This document shows, in pieces, positions 26,445-35,122 of a stretch of 64,000 bases of DNA; positions within the stretch are counted from its first letter, which is position 1, and every line of letters begins with the position of its first letter. Source of the DNA: Clostridia bacterium (lineage in GTDB: Bacteria > Bacillota > Clostridia > Oscillospirales > Acutalibacteraceae). The DNA is taken from assembly GCA_017415025.1 (NCBI GenBank), contig JAFQJH010000016.1:1-64000 (forward strand), written 5' to 3'. A program made the translations under genes and the position numbers. The notes beneath the pieces were generated by a model. It worked only from the letters and a program-made list of their open reading frames with translations, did no database searches and was not told where the DNA came from.

Positions 26445-27455
26445 TCAATATCCTTCGGGATTATTCTTCTGCCATCTCCAGGAGTCCTCGCACATCTCGT
26501 CAAGTCCTCTTTCTGCCTTCCAGCCGAGGATTTCAAAAGCCTTTGTCGGGTCGGAATAGCAGGTTGCAAGGTCGCCAGGACGGCGGTCAACTATCTTGTA
26601 ATTAAGCGGCTTTCCGCAAGCCTTTTCAAATGCGTGAACAATGTCAAGCACGCTGTAGCCGTTGCCTGTGCCGAGGTTGTAGGCATCAACGCCCGTGCCT
26701 GAGAGCACCTTCTCGACAGCCTTGACGTGGCCGAGTGCAAGGTCAACAACGTGGATGTAGTCGCGGACACCCGTGCCGTCGTGAGTATCGTAGTCATCAC
26801 CGAAAACGCTCAGACAAGCGAGCTTGCCGACAGCAACCTGAGTGATGTACGGCATAAGATTGTTCGGGATTCCGTTCGGATTTTCGCCGATTCTGCCGCT
26901 CTTGTGAGCTCCGATGGGGTTGAAGTAACGAAGAAGCGCAATGCTCCACTCATTGTCGGAAGCCCAGAGGTCGCGGAGAATGAGCTCAATCATATATTTT
27001 GTTGTTCCGTAGGGGTTTGTTGTACCTCCAATCTGCATTGTTTCCTTAAGGGGAGAGGGGTTGTTCTCGCCGTAAACGGTTGCAGAAGAGCTGAAAACGA
27101 TTTTCTTACAGCCTGCATCGCGCATAGCCTCGCAGAGCGTGATTGTACCGCCTACGTTGTTCTCGTAATATTCAAGGGGCTTTGCACAGCTTTCGCCGAC
27201 AGCCTTGAGTCCTGCAAAATGGATAACTGCATCAATCTTGTTTTCTGCAAAGATTTTATCAAGACCCTCTCTGTCACGGATATCGCACTCATAGAAGAGA
27301 AAATCCTTGCCCGTAAGCTCCCTGATTCTGTTAAGAGACTCGGGACAGCTATTGTAGAAGTTATCTACGATAACGATTTCGTGACCTGCGTTGAGCATTT
27401 CAACACAAGTATGTGAGCCGATGTAGCCGGCACCGCCTGTAACTAAAATTTTCAT
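26445..27455 (-). CDS. galE: UDP-glucose 4-epimerase
   Basis: A 336-residue GalE of the extended short-chain dehydrogenase family that interconverts UDP-glucose and UDP-galactose. The NAD site [15 protein letters not shown] opens the protein, and the catalytic Ser/Tyr-x3-Lys appear in FSSSATVYG and [12 protein letters not shown] 27455 is chosen because GGAG stands 8 bp upstream and the protein then begins directly with the Rossmann strand; an in-frame extension to 27476 is rejected. It links the galactose released by the GH36 and GH2 enzymes to central metabolism, and can also feed the surface polymer. Confidence 0.95.
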   Translation of the reverse strand: MKILVTGGAGYIGSHTCVEMLNAGHEIVIVDNFYNSCPESLNRIRELTGKDFLFYECDIRDREGLDKIFAENKIDAVIHFAGLKAVGESCAKPLEYYENNVGGTITLCEAMRDAGCKKIVFSSSATVYGENNPSPLKETMQIGGTTNPYGTTKYMIELILRDLWASDNEWSIALLRYFNPIGAHKSGRIGENPNGIPNNLMPYITQVAVGKLACLSVFGDDYDTHDGTGVRDYIHVVDLALGHVKAVEKVLSGTGVDAYNLGTGNGYSVLDIVHAFEKACGKPLNYKIVDRRPGDLATCYSDPTKAFEILGWKAERGLDEMCEDSWRWQKNNPEGY

Positions 27456-27469
27456 TTCAATCACTCCAA

Positions 27470-27498
27470 TTGACAAATTTTCACCTATACTGTATTAT
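27470..27498 (+). promoter_or_regulatory. Promoter of ksgA
   Basis: TTGACA (27470-27475), 17-bp spacer, TATTAT (27493-27498). Its -10 overlaps the -10 of the divergent galE promoter. Confidence 0.82.
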
Positions 27499-27525
27499 TA
27501 TAAATGTTTCAGGAAAAAATTGCAA
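27497..27525 (-). promoter_or_regulatory. Promoter of galE-hflX
   Basis: Minus strand TTGCAA (27520-27525), 17-bp spacer, TATAAT (27497-27502). It overlaps the ksgA promoter by two bases of the -10 elements. Confidence 0.82.
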
Positions 27526-27542
27526 CAGCAAATGAGGTTATT

Positions 27543-28403
27543 ATGAGTAATTTATCAGATATCGGTGTTATAAAAAGCGTGCTTCAGCGCCACGGCTTCA
27601 CATTTTCCAAGGCGCTCGGACAGAATTTTATAGTCAACCCCTCTGTCTGCCCGCGGATTGCGGAGGAGGGCGGAGCGCGTGAGGGCGTAGGTGTGCTTGA
27701 GGTCGGCGCAGGAATAGGTGTTCTTACCGCCGAGCTTGCAAAGCGTGCGGATAAGGTTGTCTGCGTTGAGCTTGATACAAGGCTTCTGCCCGTTCTTGAC
27801 GAAACCCTCGCCGATTTTGACAACATAAAAATCATCAACGGCGATATTCTCAAGGTTGATCTGCATAAGATTCTTGAGGAGGAGTTCGGCGATATGCCCG
27901 TAATAGTTTGCGCAAATCTGCCGTATTATATCACATCTCCCGTCATTATGCGCCTGCTTGAGGAAAGGCTGAATATTGAATCAATCACCGTAATGGTGCA
28001 GAAGGAGGCCGCGGTCAGGCTTTGCGCCGATGTGGGCAGTCGTGATTCGGGTGCGGTGACCGTTGCGGTTGATTTTTATTCCGATGCGCAGAAGCTGTTT
28101 GACGTCTCCCGCGGCTCGTTTATGCCTGCGCCGAACGTTGACAGCGCGGTAATCCGCCTTGATGTGCGTAAAGAAGTACCCGTAAGGGTGACGGATGAAA
28201 AATTCTTCTTCTCAATGGTGCGTTCGGCGTTCAGCCAGCGCAGAAAAACGGCATCAAACGGCATCAGCTCGGGACTCGGGATGAATAAGCAGACGGTGAT
28301 AACCGCAATCGAAAATGCAGGACTTCCCGCGACCGTCCGCGCCGAGAGTCTTACAATGGAACAGCTCGGCACGCTGTGCGAGGAGCTTTATAAGTTGAGA
28401 TAA
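27543..28403 (+). CDS. ksgA: 16S rRNA dimethyladenosine transferase KsgA/RsmA
   Basis: A 286-residue SAM-dependent enzyme that dimethylates two adjacent adenines near the 3' end of 16S rRNA during small-subunit assembly. The motifs are ALGQNFI, the SAM loop LEVGAGIGVLT and the catalytic NLPYYI; the C-terminal helical domain is complete. ATG 27543 has GAGG at 5 bp; the upstream in-frame ATG 27504 sits at the transcription start and is rejected. The gene runs into the structured element at 28403-28744. Confidence 0.95.
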   Translation: MSNLSDIGVIKSVLQRHGFTFSKALGQNFIVNPSVCPRIAEEGGAREGVGVLEVGAGIGVLTAELAKRADKVVCVELDTRLLPVLDETLADFDNIKIINGDILKVDLHKILEEEFGDMPVIVCANLPYYITSPVIMRLLEERLNIESITVMVQKEAAVRLCADVGSRDSGAVTVAVDFYSDAQKLFDVSRGSFMPAPNVDSAVIRLDVRKEVPVRVTDEKFFFSMVRSAFSQRRKTASNGISSGLGMNKQTVITAIENAGLPATVRAESLTMEQLGTLCEELYKLR

Positions 28404-28744
28404 AAAAGGAGAGCACGAAGCGTGGGTGTCCAGAGGACACTCACGCAGTTTTATTCGCCTTGCGGCGAGTGATATTGCTTCGCAGTTATATAATGCTACG
28501 CATTGTGTTATTGTCCTTCGGACAGTTTTATGCGAATAAAATAACACTGAAATCGAAGATTTCAATATCACTATGCCGAAAAGTGCATAATATCACTCTT
28601 TCCGAAGGAAAGAATATCACTTAAAGTTAAAAGCGCACTTACTCACCACTTTTAGTGACAGTGCAAAAAAGTAAGAGTTAATGCAGTTTTTGCTACATTA
28701 ACTCTTTTTGTACTTTAGAGTACGACTCGGAAGCTCTCCTTTTT
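28403..28744. repeat. Large structured intergenic element with mini-hairpin array
   Basis: A 340-bp non-coding stretch enclosed by a perfect 12-bp inverted repeat, AAAAAGGAGAGC (28403-28414) and GCTCTCCTTTTT (28733-28744). Inside are many small hairpins with unrelated stems: CGTGGGTGTCC/GGACACTCACG, TCGCC/GGCGA, AATGC/GCATT, TGTCC/GGACA, TGAAATC/GATTTCA and TCTTTCC/GGAAAGA. The left half uses spacers like GTGATATT or GTGTTATT and the right half uses their complement, AATATCAC or AATAACAC. The whole can therefore fold as one branched structure. Function unknown; it separates two convergent genes. Confidence 0.8.
28674..28709 (+). terminator. Terminator-like hairpin within the element
   Basis: 10-bp stem AGAGTTAATG/CATTAACTCT followed by TTTTT. 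It probably ends ksgA transcription; the A-rich left flank may let it act on the other strand too. Confidence 0.8.
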
Positions 28745-28746
28745 GT

Positions 28747-29592
28747 TTAGTATGAGAATTTGTAGGTTGTGTGCTGAGTAAGGCTGACATCCATATAAAG
28801 CTGCATATCTGCATTATTTGCCTCTGCCTCGAGGTTGGCAACTATATGAGCCTCAACGGAAGATATTCTGCCGTTTGAATCAACAACGGCGGTTATTTCG
28901 GTGAACGGATACTCGGCGATATAGCTTTTAAAATTGAAGAGCTCAGACATATCGTTGTTATCCGTCAAATCCTCTGTTCTGGAATAAAGGCTGAACGTAA
29001 GCTTATATCCGCCATCCTGCTTCTTTGCCGTTGCGGCTTTGACTTCGCTTGCAGAGAGGCTTATTGATGAAAGCAGATCCTCGGCTTTTTCTCCGTTGAG
29101 AGTTTTGCCGTTATAGAATGTGAATTTTTCGTCTTCAAACTTTGCGCTTTCAAGTATATCTGAAAAAATCGTGTTAAAATCAGGATCTTCTTCGCCGTCA
29201 ATTAAAACCTTGTTGACAACGGCATCAACGTCATTTGAAACAACAAGAGTGCACTTGCTTTGTTTACAAGCCTTATTAACGCTGTCATTGTAGAGTTTAA
29301 CAATATCTTCCTTACTCATTACATTAACATCAAGTCCGACTGCGATTTTCAGGACAATCAGTGCATCGGTCGAATTGATTTTTCCGTCTGCGTTAAGGTC
29401 AGCAGCAGATTTGTCAAACTTTGACGGCGTTATTCCTACTGCGTGGCTTAAGATGCTTAACGCATCTATTGAATTTACCTTGCCGTCGGCATTAACGTCT
29501 CCTGCTGTTGCGGCAAAGGCTGTCAGCGATGTTGTCAGCAGTATGCCGATAGCAAGCAATGCTGAGAGAGCTTTTCGGATTGTTTTGTTCAT
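28747..29592 (-). CDS. Secreted protein with N-terminal dockerin type I
   Basis: A 281-residue exported protein. A signal peptide (cleavage after about LTAFA) is followed at once by a dockerin with two calcium-binding loops, GDVNADGKVNSIDAL and ADLNADGKINSTDAL (residues 31-95). The remaining 185 residues are an unrecognised mixed alpha/beta domain. Dockerins normally bind cohesins, so the protein could attach to a cohesin-bearing surface partner such as the one at 39786-40862. The dockerin sits at the N terminus instead of the more usual C terminus. GGAGG precedes the ATG, with a likely promoter at 29624-29652. Confidence 0.82.
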   Translation of the reverse strand: MNKTIRKALSALLAIGILLTTSLTAFAATAGDVNADGKVNSIDALSILSHAVGITPSKFDKSAADLNADGKINSTDALIVLKIAVGLDVNVMSKEDIVKLYNDSVNKACKQSKCTLVVSNDVDAVVNKVLIDGEEDPDFNTIFSDILESAKFEDEKFTFYNGKTLNGEKAEDLLSSISLSASEVKAATAKKQDGGYKLTFSLYSRTEDLTDNNDMSELFNFKSYIAEYPFTEITAVVDSNGRISSVEAHIVANLEAEANNADMQLYMDVSLTQHTTYKFSY

Positions 29593-29623
29593 TTTTAATT
29601 TCCTCCTTGATTTCAGTAATTAT

Positions 29624-29652
29624 ATTTTACGATAAATTATTTTGGTTGTAAA
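29624..29652 (-). promoter_or_regulatory. Promoter of the dockerin protein gene
   Basis: Minus strand TTTACA (29647-29652), 17-bp spacer, TAAAAT (29624-29629). Confidence 0.6.
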
Positions 29653-29653
29653 A

Positions 29654-31837
29654 TCAAGCCTTTACAAACCAGAATTCACTTATCATAAATCCGTCAATCG
29701 GCTCGGTGATTTCGAGCGTTGCACATCCGTTTTCGAGATATTCTGCAGGAATATCGTAAACTATGCTTGAAAAATCATCAGTGAGCCACAGCTTTTCAAA
29801 TTCCTCGTCTTTTACACCGCCGTACTGCGCGCCGTCGTGGATAACGTTACCGTTGATTGTTACCTTGTGGTGCTCAATCTCATCGTTACGGTTGTTTTTA
29901 TAGGTGATTCGCAGCTTATAATCGCCCGCGGTCAGTCCCGAAACACGGCAATCAAAGTTGAAGTGGTCAAAAACCTTTGTTATGCACATCGGAAGCTCCT
30001 CATCAAAGTTCATATCGCCACGGAAGTTCATATAGTACTCGCCCTTCTGCTTGCCGCAGACCTCAAAGCCGTGCTCCGCAAAGGAGAAGTAGTATTCATC
30101 GTGTGCAACGTTGTTTCTTTCAAAATATTTAACGCCGAAATCGGGGTTTTCTTCGAGCTTGTTTATAAGATAACGTCTGTCCGTGACGGGATTATCAATC
30201 GTCATCAGCGTACAGCCTCTTTCCCACTTCATACCGTGGTAATGCTCAACGTCAAGCTGAATACCGATAAGATTAAACAGTAATTCTGCAAATTCATCAA
30301 GCTTTTTGCGGTTTTCCTTATATTCCTCGCTGAAATCTGTCTTGAGAATTTCAAGAGCCTTCTTGGTTTCACCGAGATAAACGAGTGTTTTTGCTTCATC
30401 AATAAGTCCGAGCTCAAAAATACGTCTGTCGCGCACGATTTTGTCGCAATATGCTCTGAAAAGGTGGAGGACAAAACGCCAATTCTGCATCAGATCGGGA
30501 TTTTCGTTCGCCATTTTTGTGAAGGCATCGAAGTTTGTCTGAATATTTACGTTTTCTACGGGGTCACCCTCCCAGCTATGCTCAAAGGCGATGAGCATAT
30601 CCGCGAGCTTTTCGGCATCCGCACCGATGAAAAACGCACGGCAATAGTCGAGCACGTTTTCGCGAAGGTCGCTCTCGCAGTCGAGGTCCATAGCACTCCA
30701 GATAAACTTGTTAAGGTCATCGTTGACACCCTCGGAATATGTAACGCTGCCGTCAACGTACTGTCTTGTCTGTCTGTGGTAAAGTCTGTATTCCGACGGA
30801 CGGGGATTGACCGCCTCGCGGCTTAAGGTTGCGGCGAGCGAATAGTGCCAATCGTCGCGGTCAAAGTGAACGGGAGTTTCACAGCGCACATTGTGACCGA
30901 TATCGGGATAGAGTCGGAACGGATAACGGCTGTCAATTTTTCTGCGAAGTTCATCAAGCGGCATCGCGTGGTTCGGACCGTAGATAACGCCGTCAATCTC
31001 CTCGGGACATTTCGTCATTTCCTTAACGAAACGCTCACCCCAATCGGGATATTCGTGCGGTGCCTGAGCCGACGGCCACATCTGAATATTCGGGAAAACC
31101 TTCTGCATTTCGCGCTTCATAAGCACGCAACGCTGAACGAATGCCTCACCCTGCATATCACCCGGGTCGCCTCCGGGAGGGAAGAGGATGTCAAGCTTCG
31201 GCAGGTCATCGTAAAGGCGGTGCATTTTTTCTACCGTTTCCTCGTCGGAATCCTTTGACCATAATTCGTGCCATACGGAAAGGTCGATATCGCATTTAAG
31301 GCAGATTTCGGACGTCGCAACGAGCATTTCCTTCTGCGAAAACTTCATCAGCTCGTTTGTTTCCTCGCGCACACCTGAGTCCGCCTCAACCGTGTTCATA
31401 CCGAAAAGCACGAGGTCGCGGATATAACGCTCATACTGCTCCTTGTCCCACGCATCGACAGTGTTGTTCATATCGGTGTAGCTGAGCTGGTGACCGCGGA
31501 TTTTCAACGACGGTGTTCTCGTAACGCTGATATTCTTGACAAGTCCGATTTTTCTGCCGTCAAAAACAGCCTTTCTGATAAATTCGCCGCAACCGAAAAG
31601 CAATCCGCGCAGACGGTGTGCAGTTATAACGACCTTGTCGCCGTTATGCTCAACGCGGTATTCCTCGCTGTCGCTTGCATCCTCAATGCGGAATGCAACG
31701 TAGCTGCCGTTATATTCCGAACAGATTTCGGGCTTGAATCCTGCACGGATTTCGATTTCTTCGGCAAACATTTCTGCCGCGCGAAGGGAGATTTCATCCG
31801 ATGCGACTATTTTAAAATTATCAAAAATATATTTCAC
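29654..31837 (-). CDS. Putative glycoside hydrolase with GH20b-like N-terminal domain
   Basis: A 727-residue protein without a signal peptide. Residues 1-100 resemble the alpha/beta domain that precedes the barrel in GH20 hexosaminidases, GH67 and GH84 enzymes (strands ending in ITAHRLRGLLFGCGEF). A TIM-barrel-like region follows (RGHQLSYTDMN, FGMNTVEAD, LFPPGGDPGD, PDIGHNVRCE). The last 150 residues look like a carbohydrate-binding jelly roll. No catalytic pair can be assigned by eye. The start is GTG 31837 with AAGG about 10 bp upstream. Glycosidase function is inferred from fold and neighbours. Confidence 0.6.
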   Translation of the reverse strand: MKYIFDNFKIVASDEISLRAAEMFAEEIEIRAGFKPEICSEYNGSYVAFRIEDASDSEEYRVEHNGDKVVITAHRLRGLLFGCGEFIRKAVFDGRKIGLVKNISVTRTPSLKIRGHQLSYTDMNNTVDAWDKEQYERYIRDLVLFGMNTVEADSGVREETNELMKFSQKEMLVATSEICLKCDIDLSVWHELWSKDSDEETVEKMHRLYDDLPKLDILFPPGGDPGDMQGEAFVQRCVLMKREMQKVFPNIQMWPSAQAPHEYPDWGERFVKEMTKCPEEIDGVIYGPNHAMPLDELRRKIDSRYPFRLYPDIGHNVRCETPVHFDRDDWHYSLAATLSREAVNPRPSEYRLYHRQTRQYVDGSVTYSEGVNDDLNKFIWSAMDLDCESDLRENVLDYCRAFFIGADAEKLADMLIAFEHSWEGDPVENVNIQTNFDAFTKMANENPDLMQNWRFVLHLFRAYCDKIVRDRRIFELGLIDEAKTLVYLGETKKALEILKTDFSEEYKENRKKLDEFAELLFNLIGIQLDVEHYHGMKWERGCTLMTIDNPVTDRRYLINKLEENPDFGVKYFERNNVAHDEYYFSFAEHGFEVCGKQKGEYYMNFRGDMNFDEELPMCITKVFDHFNFDCRVSGLTAGDYKLRITYKNNRNDEIEHHKVTINGNVIHDGAQYGGVKDEEFEKLWLTDDFSSIVYDIPAEYLENGCATLEITEPIDGFMISEFWFVKA

Positions 31838-31849
31838 TAAATCACAACC

Positions 31850-31878
31850 TTGATTATTCTGATAATTTAGTATATCAT
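31850..31878 (+). promoter_or_regulatory. Promoter of the FkbM-type gene
   Basis: TTGATT (31850-31855), 17-bp spacer, TATCAT (31873-31878). Confidence 0.65.
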
Positions 31879-31915
31879 ATTCTCACTGAAGAAAACAACA
31901 GAAAGCGTAAAAAAT

Positions 31916-32980
31916 ATGATTGAAAGAATAAAAGAAAAGAACGTCTGGGATTATCTTAAGGAAACCGAGCTGCCGATTGTCCTCTACGGTATGGGCAACG
32001 GCACGGATATGGTAATTGAACAGCTCGAAAAAATCGGTGTTTCTGCCGCAGAGGTGTTTGCCTCCGATGAATTTGTACGCGGTCATTCCTTCCGCGGATA
32101 CAAGGTTATCAAGTATTCCGACGTGTGTGAAAAGTATGATGATTTTGTAATCGTTGTCTGCTTTGCCGTGCACGACGAGGCGATGCTGACTAAAATCAAG
32201 GCACTTTCCGAAAAGCATACTCTTTTTGCACCGAACGTGCCGATCGTCAATGACGGTGTGTTCACACGTGAGTTTATAGAGGAGCACGATGAAGATTTCG
32301 AGCGTGCGTACAGCCTGCTTGCCGATGATTTTTCGCGTCAGAGCTTTGTTGACGTGCTCAACTTCAAGGTAAGCGGAAAGGTGGAATATCTTTTCAAATG
32401 CGAGAAGCAAAAGGAAGAGATTTATTCCGAATATCTGCAGCTTGGCAAGAACGAGGTTTTTATGGATCTCGGTGCTTATGACGGAGACACGGTGCGCGAT
32501 TTTCTGCAGGCGACGGACTGTGAATATGAAAAAATCATCGCTGTTGAGGCTGATGAAAAGAATTATAAGAAGCTGACCGATAAAACCGCAGAGGTTAAAA
32601 ACATAACAACCCATAATCTTGCTGTCTGGGACAAAAAAGAAACCCTTTTCTTTGAAAAGAAAAAGGGCAGAAACTCGAAGCTTTCCTCGTCGGGCAAGGT
32701 TGAGGTGCAGGCTGACAGTGTTGATAATATCCTCGGCGGAGAAAAAATAACCGTGCTGAAAATGGACATCGAGGGCAGTGAGGAGAAGGCACTCGACGGT
32801 GCGAGACATACTGTTGCAAGATACCGTCCGAAGCTTTATGTCTGTGCATATCACCGCAATTCCGATATGTACCGTCTGCCGCTTAAAATCAATGAGCTTT
32901 GCGCGGATTACAAGATTTATTTCTGCCACCATCCGTACATTCCCGCGTGGGAATCAAACTTTTACTGTATAGCAAAATAA
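31916..32980 (+). CDS. FkbM family methyltransferase
   Basis: A 354-residue protein. The N-terminal 130 residues form a separate Rossmann-like domain (LPIVLYGMGNGTDMV). Residues from about 180 on form an FkbM-type SAM-dependent methyltransferase with MDLGAYDGDT, IIAVEADEKNYKKL and LKMDIEGSEEKAL. FkbM enzymes often O-methylate sugars in surface glycans or antibiotics. The Shine-Dalgarno is weak, so the start is less certain. It stands alone between its promoter and a terminator at 32981-33006. Confidence 0.85.
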   Translation: MIERIKEKNVWDYLKETELPIVLYGMGNGTDMVIEQLEKIGVSAAEVFASDEFVRGHSFRGYKVIKYSDVCEKYDDFVIVVCFAVHDEAMLTKIKALSEKHTLFAPNVPIVNDGVFTREFIEEHDEDFERAYSLLADDFSRQSFVDVLNFKVSGKVEYLFKCEKQKEEIYSEYLQLGKNEVFMDLGAYDGDTVRDFLQATDCEYEKIIAVEADEKNYKKLTDKTAEVKNITTHNLAVWDKKETLFFEKKKGRNSKLSSSGKVEVQADSVDNILGGEKITVLKMDIEGSEEKALDGARHTVARYRPKLYVCAYHRNSDMYRLPLKINELCADYKIYFCHHPYIPAWESNFYCIAK

Positions 32981-33006
32981 AAAAGGGTTGCGCCGGCAAC
33001 CCTTTT
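32981..33006. terminator. Bidirectional terminator (fkbM-type / zinc-ribbon genes)
   Basis: 11-bp stem AAAAGGGTTGC/GCAACCCTTTT between convergent genes. Confidence 0.88.
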
Positions 33007-33019
33007 ACTTTTGTTAAAT

Positions 33020-33298
33020 TTATGCCTCTTCCTTCATCTTTGCGAAGCACTCGCTGCAATAAACGGGACGATCCTCACGGGGACGGAAGGGAACCTTAGC
33101 AACACCGCCGCAATTAGCGCATGTAGCCTCGAAAAGCTCGCGCTCACCGCGAACAGCGTTCTTTCTTGCATCACGGCAAGCCTTACAACGCTGGGGCTCG
33201 TTTACGAAACCTTTCTCTGCGTAAAATTCCTGCTCGCCTGCTGAGAAGATGAATTCCTCACCGCAATCCTTGCAAATTAAAGTCTTGTCTTCGTACAT
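33020..33298 (-). CDS. Zinc-ribbon protein
   Basis: A 92-residue protein with three CxxC pairs (CKDC, CKAC, CANC) and a final CSEC, the pattern of a small zinc-binding protein with two ribbons (one residue group spanning CKDCGEEFIFSAGEQEFY). ATG 33298 has GAGGT upstream; an in-frame extension to 33337 lacks a site. It lies downstream of the sigma factor on the same strand. A role in nucleic acid binding is plausible, but nothing in the sequence fixes it. Confidence 0.8.
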   Translation of the reverse strand: MYEDKTLICKDCGEEFIFSAGEQEFYAEKGFVNEPQRCKACRDARKNAVRGERELFEATCANCGGVAKVPFRPREDRPVYCSECFAKMKEEA

Positions 33299-33381
33299 AG
33301 TTTTTACCTCACTTAATTTATTTTGCAGCCTGTACAAGCCGCGGACACCTGCGTGCTAATATTTCACAAGTGCCTAAGGTA

Positions 33382-33939
33382 TCATTTTTCCTTGAGTTTT
33401 TTTCTTGCTCTTTGCAAAGCGTTGTCAACGGTTTTTGCGTTGACAGAAAGAATTTCGGCAATAGAACTGTAATTGTGACCGGAAATATGAAGCTTGAGAA
33501 CATCTCTTTCAAGGTCGGTAAGCTCCGTCTTGATTTTTTGATGAATAATGCTCATTCTTTCCTGCATCTCGAAAACAGACTGGGGGTTTGCCTGACCGTC
33601 GGCCAGGTCAATACTGTCGATAAGCACGTATGAGTTCAGTGGTGTGTGTTTATTGCGCAGTTGATTTCTTACCGCACTCATAATACGGTTGGAAATGCAC
33701 TTGACAGAGTATGTATAAAACTCTGCACCTCCGCTTGACGAATAACCGTAAACTGAGCTTAAAAGACCGATCATTCCTTCCTGGATAAGATCACCGTGCG
33801 TCAATGGGGAACGCCCCACATAGGCGGCGGCAATGCTTTCAACGGTAGGAGCGAGGGTGGTTACAAGCTCGTTCATAGCGTCGTTATCGCCGTTCCGTGC
33901 CGCGTTAAGCAGATTCTCTTCGATTGAGAATTTACTCAT
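33382..33939 (-). CDS. Sigma-70 family sigma factor, SigH-like
   Basis: A 185-residue sigma factor with region 2 (DLIQEGMIGLLSSVYGY, then FYTYSVKCISNRI) and region 4 (LTDLERDVLKLHISGHNYSSIAEILSV, given here as two motifs joined). It is close in size and form to the sigma-30/SigH group of Firmicutes, which directs early-sporulation and stationary-phase genes. Its own promoter is at 33972-34000. The gene is divergent from truB. SigH assignment is by similarity of layout only; a related minor sigma factor is possible. Confidence 0.85.
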   Translation of the reverse strand: MSKFSIEENLLNAARNGDNDAMNELVTTLAPTVESIAAAYVGRSPLTHGDLIQEGMIGLLSSVYGYSSSGGAEFYTYSVKCISNRIMSAVRNQLRNKHTPLNSYVLIDSIDLADGQANPQSVFEMQERMSIIHQKIKTELTDLERDVLKLHISGHNYSSIAEILSVNAKTVDNALQRARKKLKEK

Positions 33940-33971
33940 ACGGACACCTCACAGGACTAAGATACGCTATA

Positions 33972-34000
33972 ATGATAGCCTATAAAATTTGTAAAGTCAA
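33972..34000 (-). promoter_or_regulatory. Promoter of the sigma factor gene
   Basis: Minus strand TTGACT (33995-34000), 17-bp spacer, TATCAT (33972-33977). Confidence 0.78.
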
Positions 34001-34026
34001 ATAAAATCCGTTAATTCTCCGTTTAC

Positions 34027-34052
34027 ACCAAAACAGAGTCTCTGTTTTTGGT
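34027..34052. promoter_or_regulatory. Inverted repeat between divergent sigma factor and truB genes
   Basis: Arms ACCAAAACAGAG and CTCTGTTTTTGGT pair over 12 bp with one bulge. No gene ends here, so a terminator role is unlikely; it may be an operator for either promoter. Confidence 0.4.
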
Positions 34053-34137
34053 TAAAAATACAGACAATTTTTCACCTCTCGACAAAAAAATATATTTTTT
34101 GCACAAAATGTAAAAATTTGTTGCTGTTTTTTGTGGC

Positions 34138-34166
34138 TTGAAAAAGCCGTCGTTTTGAGTTATAAT
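34138..34166 (+). promoter_or_regulatory. Promoter of truB
   Basis: TTGAAA (34138-34143), 17-bp spacer, TATAAT (34161-34166), about 25 bp before the truB start. Confidence 0.85.
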
Positions 34167-34191
34167 TAAATGAATTTAAGGGGGCTAAACG

Positions 34192-35082
34192 ATGACAGGC
34201 TTCATTTTTCTTGACAAACCCGAGGGTATAACTTCATTCACGGCGGTCAACAAAACGCGCCGTATCCTCGGCATAAAAAAAGCGGGACACACGGGAACTC
34301 TTGACCCGATGGCGACGGGCGTTCTGCCGATAATGCTCGGCGGTGTAACGCGATTTTCACAGTATCTTCCCGTGTACGATAAAGCCTACCGCGCAAAAAT
34401 TCTGCTCGGTACGGTCACGGATACCCTCGATACAACGGGCGAAATCCTCGAAAAAAGGGAAGTAAATGTCACTTCGGACGAGCTGTGCTCTGCCGTGATG
34501 TCCTTTGTCGGCCGGATCAAACAGCTTCCGCCGATGTATTCCGCGGTGTCAAAGGACGGCGTTCGCCTTTATAAGCTGGCGCGTCAGGGAATCGAAATTG
34601 AGCGTGAGGCACGTGACGTTACAATTCACTCAATCGAAATCGTCTCCGACCTTGAAAATAACGAGTTTGAAATCGACGTTTCCTGCTCGGCAGGTACATA
34701 CATCCGTTCGCTCGCGGCAGATATCGGTGAAAAGCTTGGTTGCGGCGCAACGATTGCAGCCCTTCGCAGAACAAACGCAAACGGCATTGACATCTCGCGA
34801 ACCGTAACCCTTGAGGAGCTCGAAAAGGCTGTTGCCGAAGGTAGGGCGGAGGAGCTGATTTCTCCCTGCGACGAGATGCTTTCCGCGTATCCCGCGGTTA
34901 CTGTCAGTGAAAAGCAAGCGTTTTATTTCTCAAACGGCGGTGCGCTCGACCTTGTGCGCGTACGCGATAAGCAGACTGTCGGAATCTGCAGGGTCAAATC
35001 ACCCGACGGAAAGCTCGCAGGTTTGGGCAGAATTGACAGGGAAGCAGGTACTCTTGCGGTCGAAAAAATCCTCGTTTATTGA
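34192..35082 (+). CDS. truB: tRNA pseudouridine-55 synthase TruB
   Basis: A 296-residue TruB. It isomerises U55 in the T loop of tRNAs. The opening GFIFLDKPEGITS and the catalytic motif HTGTLDPMATGVL (Asp38) are diagnostic, and the C-terminal PUA-like domain is present. AAGGGGG precedes the ATG, with its own promoter at 34138-34166. Unlike in many bacteria it does not sit next to rbfA, infB or ribF here. A terminator follows at 35123-35150. Confidence 0.96.
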   Translation: MTGFIFLDKPEGITSFTAVNKTRRILGIKKAGHTGTLDPMATGVLPIMLGGVTRFSQYLPVYDKAYRAKILLGTVTDTLDTTGEILEKREVNVTSDELCSAVMSFVGRIKQLPPMYSAVSKDGVRLYKLARQGIEIEREARDVTIHSIEIVSDLENNEFEIDVSCSAGTYIRSLAADIGEKLGCGATIAALRRTNANGIDISRTVTLEELEKAVAEGRAEELISPCDEMLSAYPAVTVSEKQAFYFSNGGALDLVRVRDKQTVGICRVKSPDGKLAGLGRIDREAGTLAVEKILVY

Positions 35083-35122
35083 GCAAAATCCGTATACATT
35101 TTATATATAATAAAACACGCTG

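Noticed and set aside
28403-28744. CRISPR array
   Set aside because: The repeating units are short hairpins with changing sequence; there are no direct repeats of 25-40 bp with equal-sized unique spacers and no cas genes.
31883-32932. 349-residue reading frame opposite the FkbM-type gene
   Set aside because: It is a long antisense shadow of a gene with clear methyltransferase motifs, promoter and terminator; the antisense product has no recognisable domain.
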